From positions 430,004 through 494,003 of the forward strand of contig QWDQ01000013.1 in the NCBI GenBank assembly GCA_003868215.1: DNA of 64,000 bases, written 5' to 3'. The position numbers were made by a program, and so were the translations under genes. This stretch comes from Pseudophaeomoniella oleicola. Taxonomy: Eukaryota; Ascomycota; Eurotiomycetes; Phaeomoniellales; Phaeomoniellaceae. Positions 25,001 through 35,466 of this stretch are shown in pieces. The notes beneath the pieces are model-generated. The model had not been told where the DNA came from and made no database searches. It saw only the letters and a program-made list of their open reading frames with translations. Position 1 is the stretch's first letter. Each line of letters begins with the position of its first letter.

Positions 25001-26572
25001 GATCTAAAAAAGATGTCTCCTCAAAACCAAATCACGATGTTGAAATTCATAAAGAATCTTTCAATGCTTACGACGACTTTGGACGTACTACACAACTCAA
25101 ACGCGATCGATGTCCTAACCGAACTGCTAGGATCCAGTATGCAGAAGCCACATTTTAGAGAGCTATCCAATCAGATACTCAATACCCTATACAACCTGTG
25201 CCGTCTCTCAAAAAGAAGGCAGGAAGATGCCGCTCTTGACGGCATCATACCACTTTTAATCAAAATTGTTCAGCAAGAGAGACCGTTGAAGGAGTTCGCC
25301 CTGCCAATACTTTGTGACATGGCTCATTCTAGCAAGGCTGCCCGGAGGGAGCTATGGCGTCATAAAGGGCTTGCATTCTATATCAGTCTTCTCTCGGATC
25401 CATACTGGCAAGTCACAGCGTTGGATGCCATCTTCACATGGTAAGTCAATTGCTCTACTCCTTTCATGGTTAGTGCTCACTATTACAGGCTCCAAGAAGA
25501 AACTTCGCGCGTGCAGGATGCATTGCTGGAGAATCAACGATTTACAACAGCAATATGCGCCTCCTTCACGACTTCGAAGTCCCATTCCTTTGAGAACCTC
25601 CTTGATCCACTTCAGAAGTTATTGCGATTGTCACCGGCTATTGCTGCCTCGATGGCACGACCTGATTTGTTTGAGCGCATTGGGCAAAAGTTGAATCACA
25701 ACAAACCTGCAATTCGTCTCAACCTCTTGAGGATTGTTCGGTCAATATGTGATGCCTCTGAAGAACAAGGTGCTCTCCTGATCAAGTTTGGTTTGCTTGA
25801 GGTTATACGCGACCTCGAAATCAATGATCCTGCAGTCCTCGTGCGTAATATGGCACAGGAACTGGTGAAGTCTTGCGAGGATAGTGAAGACCTAATCAGC
25901 AATGCGAGTAGCTTGAGCGGTGGCCCCAGTGGAGGGAAGAAGAGGAGTGCTTTGAGAAGGACGAGCACAACCACAACGCCACCGCACCTTCTCGAAAGAC
26001 AGATGAGTATCCCAGGTTCACCCAGGATCAGCACAGGTTGGGAGGCAAGAGAGATTTTCGATCGCGACGGTACAGTGTATTATGACCGTCCAGACAGAGT
26101 CATTCAGACTCCTCGGCGGACACGGACAAGCATGATGGGTACCTCCTCTTATGGCTTACGACCAGGAAGTCGTGATGCTTCGAGTAATCGGCCTGTAGCC
26201 GGTTTTCAAATACCCTCTGCGCCAGCATCTCCGGCATTCGGCAGGCCTTCCACGCGCAACAATGTCAGTTCTACGGGTACTCCGAACAGCGATGTCACAA
26301 GCGTAAGGAGTAGGCTTCCACGGACATCAAGCACTGCCAGTAAACCTCCAAGGCAACAACCACTCCGATCTGAGTCCAACTTGTCAAATCTAGCAGGTCA
26401 GACGGGTGCCATGCCTAGAGTCAGTGTCGTCGGCTCTAGGTTGAACCGAGATAGATTATATGAAGGTCGGAAGGACAGTGTATCGTCTGTTACTCCGGAG
26501 ATCAATCAGCCAAGACGTGCCACTAGACGGCAGACATCAGGAAGCGAGAATAGGGGTCAATGGTCGTCGTAA
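22005..26572 (+). CDS. sepH: Septation protein kinase SepH/Cdc7 (septation initiation network)
   Basis: Six exons, 22005-22160, 22213-22347, 22405-22434, 22485-22549, 22597-25440 and 25489-26572, join in frame to 1437 residues. The 30-nt third exon encodes LEIDLLKNLD. After a ~52-residue disordered leader comes a Ser/Thr kinase domain: GKGAFGSVY glycine loop, VAVKQIK lysine, HRDIKGANIL catalytic loop, ADFGVAS and APEV. A long disordered region follows, then a C-terminal armadillo-like helical domain (LLPILEILETCIRLDIIL, AAAFVRQMYQTSTL). This layout matches Aspergillus nidulans SepH and fission yeast Cdc7, the kinase bound by the GTPase Spg1 at spindle poles that starts septum formation. The C-terminus is Ser/Arg-rich. 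All key kinase residues are present. Confidence 0.93.
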
Positions 26573-27323
26573 CGTGAGACGTGTTTTGGAGGCACTTGAT
26601 CGTGAGGCGATACCTCGAGGACTGCTCCGCTTTCTGTCCTCAGCAAACAAAGAGGCATATTATGGCCGTTACAGGTCAACCAATGGCAGTATATGAATCA
26701 ATGACGGTCTATCGTTACCAACTAATATTTCTCTGTTTATCATATATGCCTGCAATGTGGAGTACACGTAGAACTGGATCTGGCGAGAGTAGGGATCCGA
26801 GGACATTAGTCAGTATCTGTGTCCTATGACGGCACCACAAATATGTCCAAAGAATATGATGTGACACCACCTGCCTCTTCGAAGGGTACCTTGCCTCTTC
26901 GCTTATGGAACGATATTGCTGGCTCCGGAACTCCTCGACCTGCCAGCGTTAAAAAGGGATTGGGAGCCCAGTTGTTAGAACAGGCACTCCCGCAGGGTAC
27001 ATTGTTCAGAGTAGCATCTCCCGGTGGACAAGGCCTTGGTAGTTACACATGACATGCATAATCATTGCAAATTCGCAGTTACTGAGAGGCGACGGTGAGG
27101 ATATATTGTCTAGTGGTATGCTAATATGTTTCGGCTGTAGCCATTGCCTTTCATATCGTGTATTATGACTTCTCCTCATACTGTGTTATCAATCAACGTC
27201 ATAAGTTCTCCTTGCACTTCTCCTTTTCCTTTCTATTGTCCAGAACTACCACACAACTTCCTACGCAATATTGAGAAGTCAGCGGAAGAGAGCTTACGAG
27301 GCATTAGACGGATAGAAGGCAAG
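26573..27323. other. Intergenic, SepH-like gene to acetyltransferase gene
   Basis: This 751-bp tandem spacer contains a short uncertain reading frame at 26843-27052, listed separately. The rest is AT-rich leader-like sequence. Confidence 0.4.
26843..27052 (+). CDS. Possible small protein, uncertain
   Basis: This is a 69-codon frame from ATG 26843 to TGA, with balanced composition and codon use like the neighbouring genes (SSKGTLPLRLWNDIAG, VKKGLGAQLLEQALPQG). It lies 270 bp downstream of the SepH-like stop codon, in the likely 3' region. I do not recognise it. It could be a real short gene, a relic of an alternative kinase C-terminus, or chance. Confidence 0.25.
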   Translation: MSKEYDVTPPASSKGTLPLRLWNDIAGSGTPRPASVKKGLGAQLLEQALPQGTLFRVASPGGQGLGSYT

Positions 27324-28079
27324 ATGCCTCAGGGTGTCCATTCCTCCAAGAACGAGGCCGCCATTGCCTTTGCTCGCACCCTATCATCCGTGCCATGGTG
27401 CGATGACTACGAGAAGATGATATCCGGGATGCTTTACAGCTGCGAGACCCCGGCCCTCGAGGCTGGCCGCGTCCGAGCCCGTCGTTTAGCGGCCAAGTTC
27501 AACACCTATGTGCCGCCGGAAGACGCGACGATGGGATCGATGGCGGCCGACCGAGAAGCGTTGTTGAGGGAACTTTTCGGAAGGATTGGGGAGGGGGCAT
27601 ATTTGGAACCTAGTCTTCAGGTCGATTATGGGTGTAATATTGTGGTTGGCGAGAGGTTCTATGCGAATTTCAAGTGTGTCTCATCGTTCTCTTGTTCCCC
27701 CTCCGTTGTCATTGTCATGGGATTCGCGTCGGCCTCATCGTGGTGCTGACATCTACACTCCTTCTCTAGCACTGTCATCCTCGATTGTGCTCTTGTCACA
27801 ATTGGCGATCGAGTCTTCTTCGGCACCGGTGTTAGTCTCATCACGGCTACACACGAGACGGGTCTACAATCACGAAGAGACAATATCGAATACGCAGAGC
27901 CGATCACAATTGGTGACGACTGCTGGCTAGGTGCAAATGTCACCGTGCTTCCAGGTGTCACGATCGGTAAAGGCTGTACGATCGGTTCCGGTGCCGTCGT
28001 CACCAAGGATGTGCCCGAGTATTCTGTCGCAATGGGAGTCCCAGCAAGGGTTGTCAAAGAAGTTGACCCTGTGGATTGA
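27324..28079 (+). CDS. Maltose/galactoside-type O-acetyltransferase (left-handed beta-helix)
   Basis: Exons at 27324-27673 and 27770-28079 (intron 96 bp, GTGTGT..TTCTCTAG) give 219 residues. The N-terminal maltose-acetyltransferase helical segment is clear ([27 protein letters not shown] in two parts). Hexapeptide repeats building a left-handed beta-helix follow: [47 protein letters not shown] and a [12 protein letters not shown] end. The catalytic His is seen in ITATHETG. The family moves acetyl from acetyl-CoA to a sugar hydroxyl (LacA/Maa/NodL group) in the cytosol; the physiological acceptor in fungi is usually unknown. The first ATG consistent with the family start is at 27324. Confidence 0.9.
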
Positions 28080-29380
28080 AAGCACGGCGTAAGCTATTAT
28101 CCTCACATCTTCGATATATTGCATACATAGGTCCCTATCCCATGCTCGCTTTTCAGCGAGGACACCGGTACGCAGAAAGTCCGACGGGCCGTCTCTTTCT
28201 CCCTCCACGACCACGGTTGTACACTGAGCTTGTTTCTACATGTTTAAAAAGCCAAATAGAGAATAGACCTCGGAGCTCATGTGCCACGAGGCTTGACAGG
28301 GACAACAAACACTTTCCGGCTGCATTATAGACTTATTAAACCCAAGCCGGAGGTGAAATACCGCCGTACAATTGACTACGAAAGTGTTTTTCCAGGTAGA
28401 AATCGAAAAGAGCAGCTATCACCAGAAACAGAACAAAGCTACCAATCTCAGTACTCCTGCTTCAGTTCCGTGTATCAAGCTTGTACTATGTAGACTTATT
28501 ATATCACTAGACGTTATACCCTCCCACTGTCATGACTCAAGACATGTGCCTGGCGTAACTTACAGCATGCCAGCTTGCTTTTTCAGGCGATTACCAGGGC
28601 GTGTCAATTCATGGCGGCAAGCAAGCGCCGGGAGGAAAAGGCCCATTCCGCAATGAGGTCTCAAGGTAGAGCCATTCCGACCAGCTTCTCCACGTGCAGG
28701 TTCCCTTAGGTACCTCTATTTCCAAACCAGATTCTACGGTATGGGGGGGAAAGACAACGTAGGTGCACTTCAAGATGGTTCACTCAAGCCAAATACCTAT
28801 CTTGGACGGAATCAAGGTAGGTTACGATCGAAGAATAATCGATATGTCGCTACGGGGTCTCGTTCATTGGGCAAATTTAGGCGCTGAAGAAGGGGATGGG
28901 AACGTGTTTGTAGTTGTTGTGGTCGCCCTTTTTGAAGCCGCTTTCAATCAGTGAGTTTCACAGTCGGTTCCAACCGAGGTTTGTCGTGGGTAGTGGTCGC
29001 CTCTCTCATCATTGCAGATCGGTGGGTTATACGTGAGACGTAAGATACCGTCGAACCCATTTGTAAGTTATATTTGATGTGACCGAAGCTCTAGCGTGCA
29101 CATAAACGAGGTACCACGACGCTAAATAGTTCATGTTCTTCCTCATTGGCATTAGTATTCATTAGTCCTTACATACGGCGGCTACAGCAACGCTTCGATT
29201 GGACTGCCATGATACTTGACTATCCAATGCAGCGAGCAAGCCACTCGGCATGTCTGATGCTTCCTGGATCGACCTTAAAAGAGCTTGAGCCTCATGCTCT
29301 TGCTTTTGTCGTCGTTTAGAGCCGACGAAGCAAATTTGCCAGAAGAAGCTATTCGACCAAGTCCGCGGTGGAAGATCAAT
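28080..29380. other. Intergenic region before the NLR-like gene
   Basis: This 1.3-kb stretch has no supportable gene. Two short open frames (28372-28656 and 28763-28954) lack any recognisable feature. An in-frame ATG at 29294 could extend the NLR-like protein by 29 residues. The region marks the left edge of the accessory block. Confidence 0.45.
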
Positions 29381-32300
29381 ATGAGAAGGTTCAAGCAGAA
29401 GTGGTTTCAGAGGAGATCCGAATCCTTGAATCAGGTCAACGACACATCGGTATGTATACGTTCACCGAATTGTTCCCCAATCTCTGATCGAGGGATTATA
29501 ATTAATGTGAACGTCAGCATGTGTCGGATGAAACCACAATCGGCCAACTATCGCCTTCAGCTTCCCAAGTCTCTGTAAATGATCCCGATCCAGATGCAGA
29601 TTATGGTCTAGACACATTGTGGCCTCTCGCAGATGATGCACCATCTCAAGGGCGCCATCCCATTGATATTGTCGCAGTACACGGTTTGGGTGGACACAAA
29701 GTGCGCACCTGGACGTCTAGAAGAGGTGGTAGTCCACAGTCCGAGGTGCTGTGGTTGAAAGAGTTTCTCCCACAAGATTTGGATGGGGCCCGTGTCTTCA
29801 CATATGGATATGATGCTTCACATTCGTTCAGTCGCTCAGTCCTGGGGATACGAGATGCAGCGCGGAACCTATGTTCTCATTTGCTCAATGTCATAGAGGT
29901 TAGAACAGATGCTTGCTAGACAAATAATGGCTGACACTTGCATCCACAGGATCCTAGACGTCCATTGGTTTTTGTTTGCCATAGTCTTGGTGGACTTGTC
30001 GTCAAGCAGGTAAGACCTCCCACATGTCTTTTGTCGACGTTGACCGACTCTGTGGGCATGCAATGATATTGGCAAATGAAGACAGTGCACTGGCACCAAT
30101 CCTGACTTCAACGCGTATCATTGCTTTCTTGGGGACGCCTCATCGGGGCAGTCATGTCGCGTCAGCCCTGTTACCGCTCTCGAAACTAGGAAATACAATC
30201 GGCCAGGTTACTTTGACATCAGCTTTCTTGGGCTCCTTCCGGAGTGATCTCTTGAGCGTGTTGAAGCGAGATTCCGGTAAACTCGACGAGCTGAACGAAT
30301 CGTTTCGTGAACGCGCAAAAGCAATGACTATTCTGACCTTCTATGAATCAAAAAGCCTTGCAGGCCATATGGTAAGGCACCGTCGTCCTTCATTGTCTCT
30401 CTAATTATCTTCAAAGGTGGTCGCACCTAGCTCAGCTAAGCTATATCTTCCTAACGAGAACTTTTTTGCTCTGAATGCCGACCATATATCGATGTGCCGC
30501 TTCTCGTCGCCGAAAGATCCAAATTACGTGTTGTTTTTGGGCGAATTGAGACGCGCTATCCGAGACCTCGACATCAGTAGTCATGACCGTTGTGCGTTAC
30601 ACGACCTGCGAGAAATTTGACTGATGCGCTAAATGCTTTTTTGGCCAGCGTTCACCGAGTCCGAGAGTAACTACGTAGCGAATTTTACTTCGCAGCCTAC
30701 TATTGATATCGCCGATCGGGTGCAAGGCACTTGCGAATGGCCGTTTTCAACGTCGGACTATAAGCTTTGGCATCAATATAAGCACTCGGCCATACTGTGG
30801 CTTACTGGAGAGGCTGGCACTGGAAAGACGATATTGGCCAATTATCTGATTGAATCACTGAGAAGTGAGACACAGACTAAAGCGACCATCACCACGAATG
30901 ACTTTACCGTCTGCTTCTTCTTCTGCTCTCGAGATCTAGCTTCGCACAAAGACGTGCGATATCTGTTAAAAAGCCTTATTTACCAGCTACTGACTGAGAG
31001 AAAAGATGTAATTCGTGATGTCAGATCAGCGTATCACATGTCAAGAAGAGTCCAAGAGTACTCATTTGAGTCGCTTTGGAAAGTCTTCGAGCTCTGTCTT
31101 TCGATCATGTCATATCGCTGTGTATACATCATCATCGATGGTCTTGACGAGTGCGATGAGCGGCCGAGATTCGATTTACTATCCAAAATAAGCGAGACGA
31201 CGATTGCTTGGAGTCAAAGTCACAGAAAGGCGTCGCGGCAGCTTAAGTTCGCCATTAGTGGCCAACCATTTATCCGTCGAGTCAAGGCTGTCCATCAGTC
31301 AAACCCTCAGCAATATCATATCGGCCTCGAAGGGAGGCCACAAGGCATGAATGCAGATATATCTCGCTTCATAGAGTACAAGGTCGACGAAATGATTTTC
31401 TATGGCATCTGCTCACAGTCAGGTGGCGAATTCTTGAAGTGGAAACTGTCCCAATTTGCCGAGAATTCATTTCTATGGCTGACCGTAGTTCTGGATAAGA
31501 TCAAAGCTAGCCTGGACTATAGCAACATTGGTTTGCAGAGAATGTTGGATGAGGTGCCATTGACCCTCAGAGAAGCCTATGAGCGTTATCTCCCGGAGGT
31601 CTCCCAGAACAATGTAGCACGGCTAAGGGATTACCTTCATCTTCTTACTGGTTGCATGAGAAACCTCTCATTGGCGGAAGTAGACATCCTCTCAAATGTC
31701 CAAGAACAGCGCCTGGAGTCTTTGCTGACCATAGAAGATGAATCAGTTGTCAAAAGCAGTATCCGTCGAGCGATTGGCCCTCTTGTCAAATTCTCGGGAA
31801 ACAATGTCGCCTTCATACATTCTTCTGTCAGAAGGTTCTTCGAGGACCTTGGTAATGAGCCGCACCACTCATTGCACGCTACTCATGGTATTCACCTTAG
31901 TGACTCTCATGCAACATTGGCAGCATCCTGCATCCTCTACTTGCATAGCAAGGAATTCGCGAAAGATGTCTTCGAAGAAGATAGCATTCGCAACCTCAGT
32001 CCTGCATCTACGACCGGTCCGACGGATGATATACCCGAATTTTATGACATGTTCAATCTCGAGGATGTCTCATTTTTGCACGAGAGTAAGATGTGGTCGG
32101 ACGAGAAGTGTGCCATGGTCCAATCCAAGTACCGTGCTTTTGACTATTGTGCCAGATATTGGACACACCACTTTTGTCGTTGTGAAGATCAACTTGCTGA
32201 TGTCATCGGGCAAATGGCCTTGAGACTTCTCGACTGCAGCAATCCTTCATCAAAGAATTGGTATTCTTACAAGTACCATCTTTATCCCGATCAGCTACCC

Positions 32301-33527
32301 TTACCGGAGGAAGCTCATCCTGTTATCCTTGCAGCTCTCTTCGGTCATGCGCGGAGTCTTGAAGCGCTTCTCAAGCAGCACCCATACGTCACTGCGAAGC
32401 CAATCTTTCAAAAAGCTCTCTTTTGGGCAGTTGCTAAGGATCACACTCGCATACTAAATATCTTATTTGAGCATGGCATTCGGCCAGAATCCCCTACTCG
32501 TGGGGCAGATCTCACGACGATGGCTATCCGAGGAGGTTTTTTGGACATCTGCAACATTTTGCTAAATCTCTTTAGCGTCGATCCAAACGGCTCTAATTAT
32601 GACGGTTGGCCCCTTTTATCAATCGCGGCAGGAGAGGATCAACTAGAAATACTGCGAGTTTTGCTAGGCCAGGAATCAATCCGTCCAAACGAAGGTAGCA
32701 GAATTGGACACACGGCATTGATAGAAGCTTCAAGGACTGGATCAATGAATTGTCTAGATGAACTCTTGGCGGACGCCCGGTCAGATGTGACCGCTGTTGA
32801 CACCAAAGGCCGTACGCCACTCATGCACGCTGCGATAGCTGGTATTGATCCAGCAGTAAAGGCTCTCTTGCGGCTCTCAAAACCTCAAGTCCATATCCGA
32901 GATTATTCTGGGCGCACAGCATTATCTTATGCGGCACAACATGGAGATCTAGCCATCGCAAAACGTCTGCTTCGAGCGGACGCTGACATAACAGTCAAGG
33001 ACAACGACGGACGAAACGCCATTTCGTGGGCTGCAGAGAGTGCGAAAGCAAGCAGAAGTCCAGATAATGGTCAGACCACGCTAGAGATTCTAGTACGATG
33101 GTGTCCTGCTGCTGTTGACGACCAGGATGATAATGGGTGGTCTCCTCTAGCTTGGGCTCTTAACCCACCGGGATATTTGGAGTCTATTCAGACTTTGATT
33201 GAAATAGGAAGAGCAGATCCGAATCGACGTGATAAGACCTATGGTCGCTCAATACTAGCATGGGCATGTAGCTTTGGTTATATAGATATAGTGACATATC
33301 TTCTCAGCATTCCAGAAGTAGATAGAAATCTTGCGGATTTCGATGAGCGGACGCCTCTGTCATATGCTGCGGGCAATGGTCAAGCCGATATCGTCAACTT
33401 GATGTTGGAAGAAGGACGTTCGGACCTCAAGAAGCAGGATAAACGAGGTCGTAGTGCAGCGGATTGGGCGGCATTAGGTTCGTTTGTAGAGATCGTGCAG
33501 GTGTTAGAAGACTACCCGGGCGTTTGA
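29381..33527 (+). CDS. NLR-like protein: SesB-type alpha/beta hydrolase, NACHT ATPase, ankyrin repeats
   Basis: Six exons are proposed: 29381-29449, 29518-29898, 29950-30009, 30060-30371, 30417-30591 and 30649-33527, totalling 1291 residues. Residues ~70-270 form an alpha/beta hydrolase of the SERAC1/SesB type (IDIVAVHGLGGH; nucleophile elbow CHSLGG with Ser162; FLGTPHRGSH). A NACHT domain follows with Walker A GEAGTGKT (386-393) and Walker B IIDGLDECD (~494-502). Ankyrin repeats run from ~887 to the end (GRTPLMHAAIAG, GRTALSYAAQHG, ERTPLSYAAGNG). This layout is that of fungal NLR-type non-self recognition proteins. Every junction keeps frame, but the intron at 30010-30059 ends in AT, not AG. 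The allele may thus be non-functional. An alternative start is 29294. Confidence 0.82.
30010..30059 (+). other. Intron with apparently lost splice acceptor
   Basis: The donor GTAAGA follows VVKQ in the hydrolase domain, and the next family-like residues (AMILANED) start at 30060. That implies a 50-bp intron, a normal size here, with a TTGACCGAC branch-like site. Its last bases read GGGCAT, so the acceptor AG is missing. Reading through gives a TGA at 30064-30066. The nearest AGs downstream (30080-30081, 30084-30085) are out of frame with this donor. Confidence 0.65.
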
Positions 33528-33746
33528 ATCACGTGGCCGTGACCATAAAGCTTATTTAATCATGATATATATCTCACCCAACCTACATCCTCTACACATA
33601 CAGTCACTCGCTCATCCGCGACGTAGCTCTTTCGCCCATTCTATCACAGTTACATACATAGGTAGGTTCATACCTATAGATATTACAATATTCAGAGAGG
33701 TTTGGCGTAGCCAGTCTGCCCGGAGAAGTTTTGTCATTCAAGCAAA

Positions 33747-34577
33747 ATGAGGTTCGTCAGACCTTTTCGAACACAATAATATTATCCAAATTCATATTTG
33801 ATAGAGTTGACAAGTCTATTCGCTTTGTTGGCCCACCGAACGCGGGTCAGAGAACAATCATCGGCCAGATCCTGTACCAAGTGAGGCCGTGTAATCCTTC
33901 AGCGTGACTTCGCTAATCATCTTGTGTATTGGCAGCTCAATGGCGTTGACCTTGAATTGCTGCAGGTCTTCGAAAAGTCTGGCGAAAACCGATATGACCG
34001 TGTTTTGCCTATCATGAAAGAGCTTGGTAAAAGGCCAACGTTCGAGACACCTGCATACGACGTGGGTGTTGGTAATGCATCTCAATCATTCGTACATCAT
34101 AGGATACTAACGTTTACAGTTCAAGGGACGGATGGAGATCCGGTTGATGTCTTGATCTTGGTGGTATCTCCAGAGACGGTAACCGGAATCTCAGAAGTGC
34201 TGCCGCAGCCTTCAGGCATCAGGAACATTATCTGCGTCGTTACCAAGATGTCAGGAGTCTCCCTCTCTACGAAGGCTTCCCTTCTAACGTGTTGTAGGGA
34301 TATCGCAGAATGGAAACAGGATGTGTTTGAAACCGCTAGATCTCAAGTATCAACTGCTCTGCACGAGAAGGGGTTTACCCCTACATAGTATGTCTTCTGA
34401 TGTATCCTCCAATGACGTTCGACCTACTCACGCGTGCGAAGCAACTTCATCCCCACGAACGGTCTTACCGGGGATAATATACTGGTACCATCGAGAAACA
34501 GTCCATGGTTCCGCTCTTCGGGGGAAGGAAAGGACACGTTCGTTTCCATCCTCGACTTCGCGTTGGGAGGAGACTAG
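33747..34577 (+). CDS. Degenerate eEF1A-like G domain (pseudo-GTPase)
   Basis: Five exons, 33747-33751, 33805-33880, 33936-34071, 34120-34387 and 34442-34577, join in frame to 206 residues. The intron at 34072-34119 has a perfect TACTAAC branch site. The product follows eEF1A domain 1 segment by segment: IRFVGPPNAGQRTIIGQILY (P-loop region), LNGVDLELLQVFEK, FETPAYDV, VQGTDGDPVDVLILVVS, GIRNIICVVTKMSG, and FIPTNGLTGDNILVPSRNSP before the domain 2 boundary. The P-loop has Gln where Lys is required, the RERGITID and DAPGHRD switch regions are absent, and NKMD is TKMS. Domains 2 and 3 are missing. It cannot bind GTP normally or act in translation. The start exon is only 5 nt and less certain. It lies 219 bp downstream of the NLR-like gene. 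Confidence 0.68.
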
Positions 34578-35466
34578 CACACGCAGTAAGAGATGGCTAG
34601 AAGAGGTTCATTAAACTTGTTTGCAGTCACATGGCGTGACTTGAATTCCATGAACCACAAATTTAGAGAATTCCAATGTCGTTTTCAAAGACCGAATTAC
34701 CCTCTGACCAGTGATCTATTTCTTTGTCGGGCCGTATCATTACCAGCGACATTGATCAGGGCTTTTTGTCACATCACCTAGTATACGGCTGCATCTTGGA
34801 CGATGCTATGGTAAGTATTTGTTCCTCATATCGGCCTCGGTTGATATCAAGTGAGTCATGAAATTATCATTCGACGAAGGCCCAGAGACTTTCAGCATTT
34901 GATTTTCGCCTGACTGATATCTACCTGTGTGCGTTAGCTCCTTTGCATCTAGTGCTTTATGTAGTTGAGAGGATAGGACGCGACCGACCCTGAGATGCCA
35001 ATAGATCCGGATATCGTAAAATTAAGAAATTAGCAAAACCACGCATCATGTATGCGGTCAGCTATAAGGGAGGTGAGGCTGATCTAGCTCACGTGCAAAT
35101 CTCCGTGTCATCCCTCCTGCCGTAGTAGGATCATAGGATTAAAGTGGAATGATCGGTAATTAAATTATTCTTAATAGACAGACGCGCCTTGGGACAAAGC
35201 GTCATAGCTTTGCGCTTTGCAAGATATGTACCTATGTTTTCCCACAATGCATGCCATCTATGACTCGATTTTCAACCCCCGAAGGAACTCTAGTCTCTCA
35301 CTGCGAATGATGTAGACACAAACAATAAATACAAGAATCAAGCCATGTTGCTCGTACACGTTGGTCGAAACGAATATAGCAAGTGGCACCCACCCTGAGC
35401 ATGCACACCCATTTCCGAGTAACTACGCACGATCCGCCTGTAACCTGGGCTCTACATGAGACCACA
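34578..35466. other. Intergenic, eEF1A-like gene to MLH3
   Basis: In this 889-bp stretch I searched all three forward frames of its first part for eEF1A domain 2 and found no match. An open frame at 34593-34781 has no known feature. The rest is AT-rich promoter-like sequence for MLH3. Confidence 0.45.

Noticed and set aside
34593-34781. Possible eEF1A domain 2 after the degenerate G domain
   Set aside because: Forward frames give no match to domain 2 motifs, and the upstream frame ends in a stop after FALGGD.
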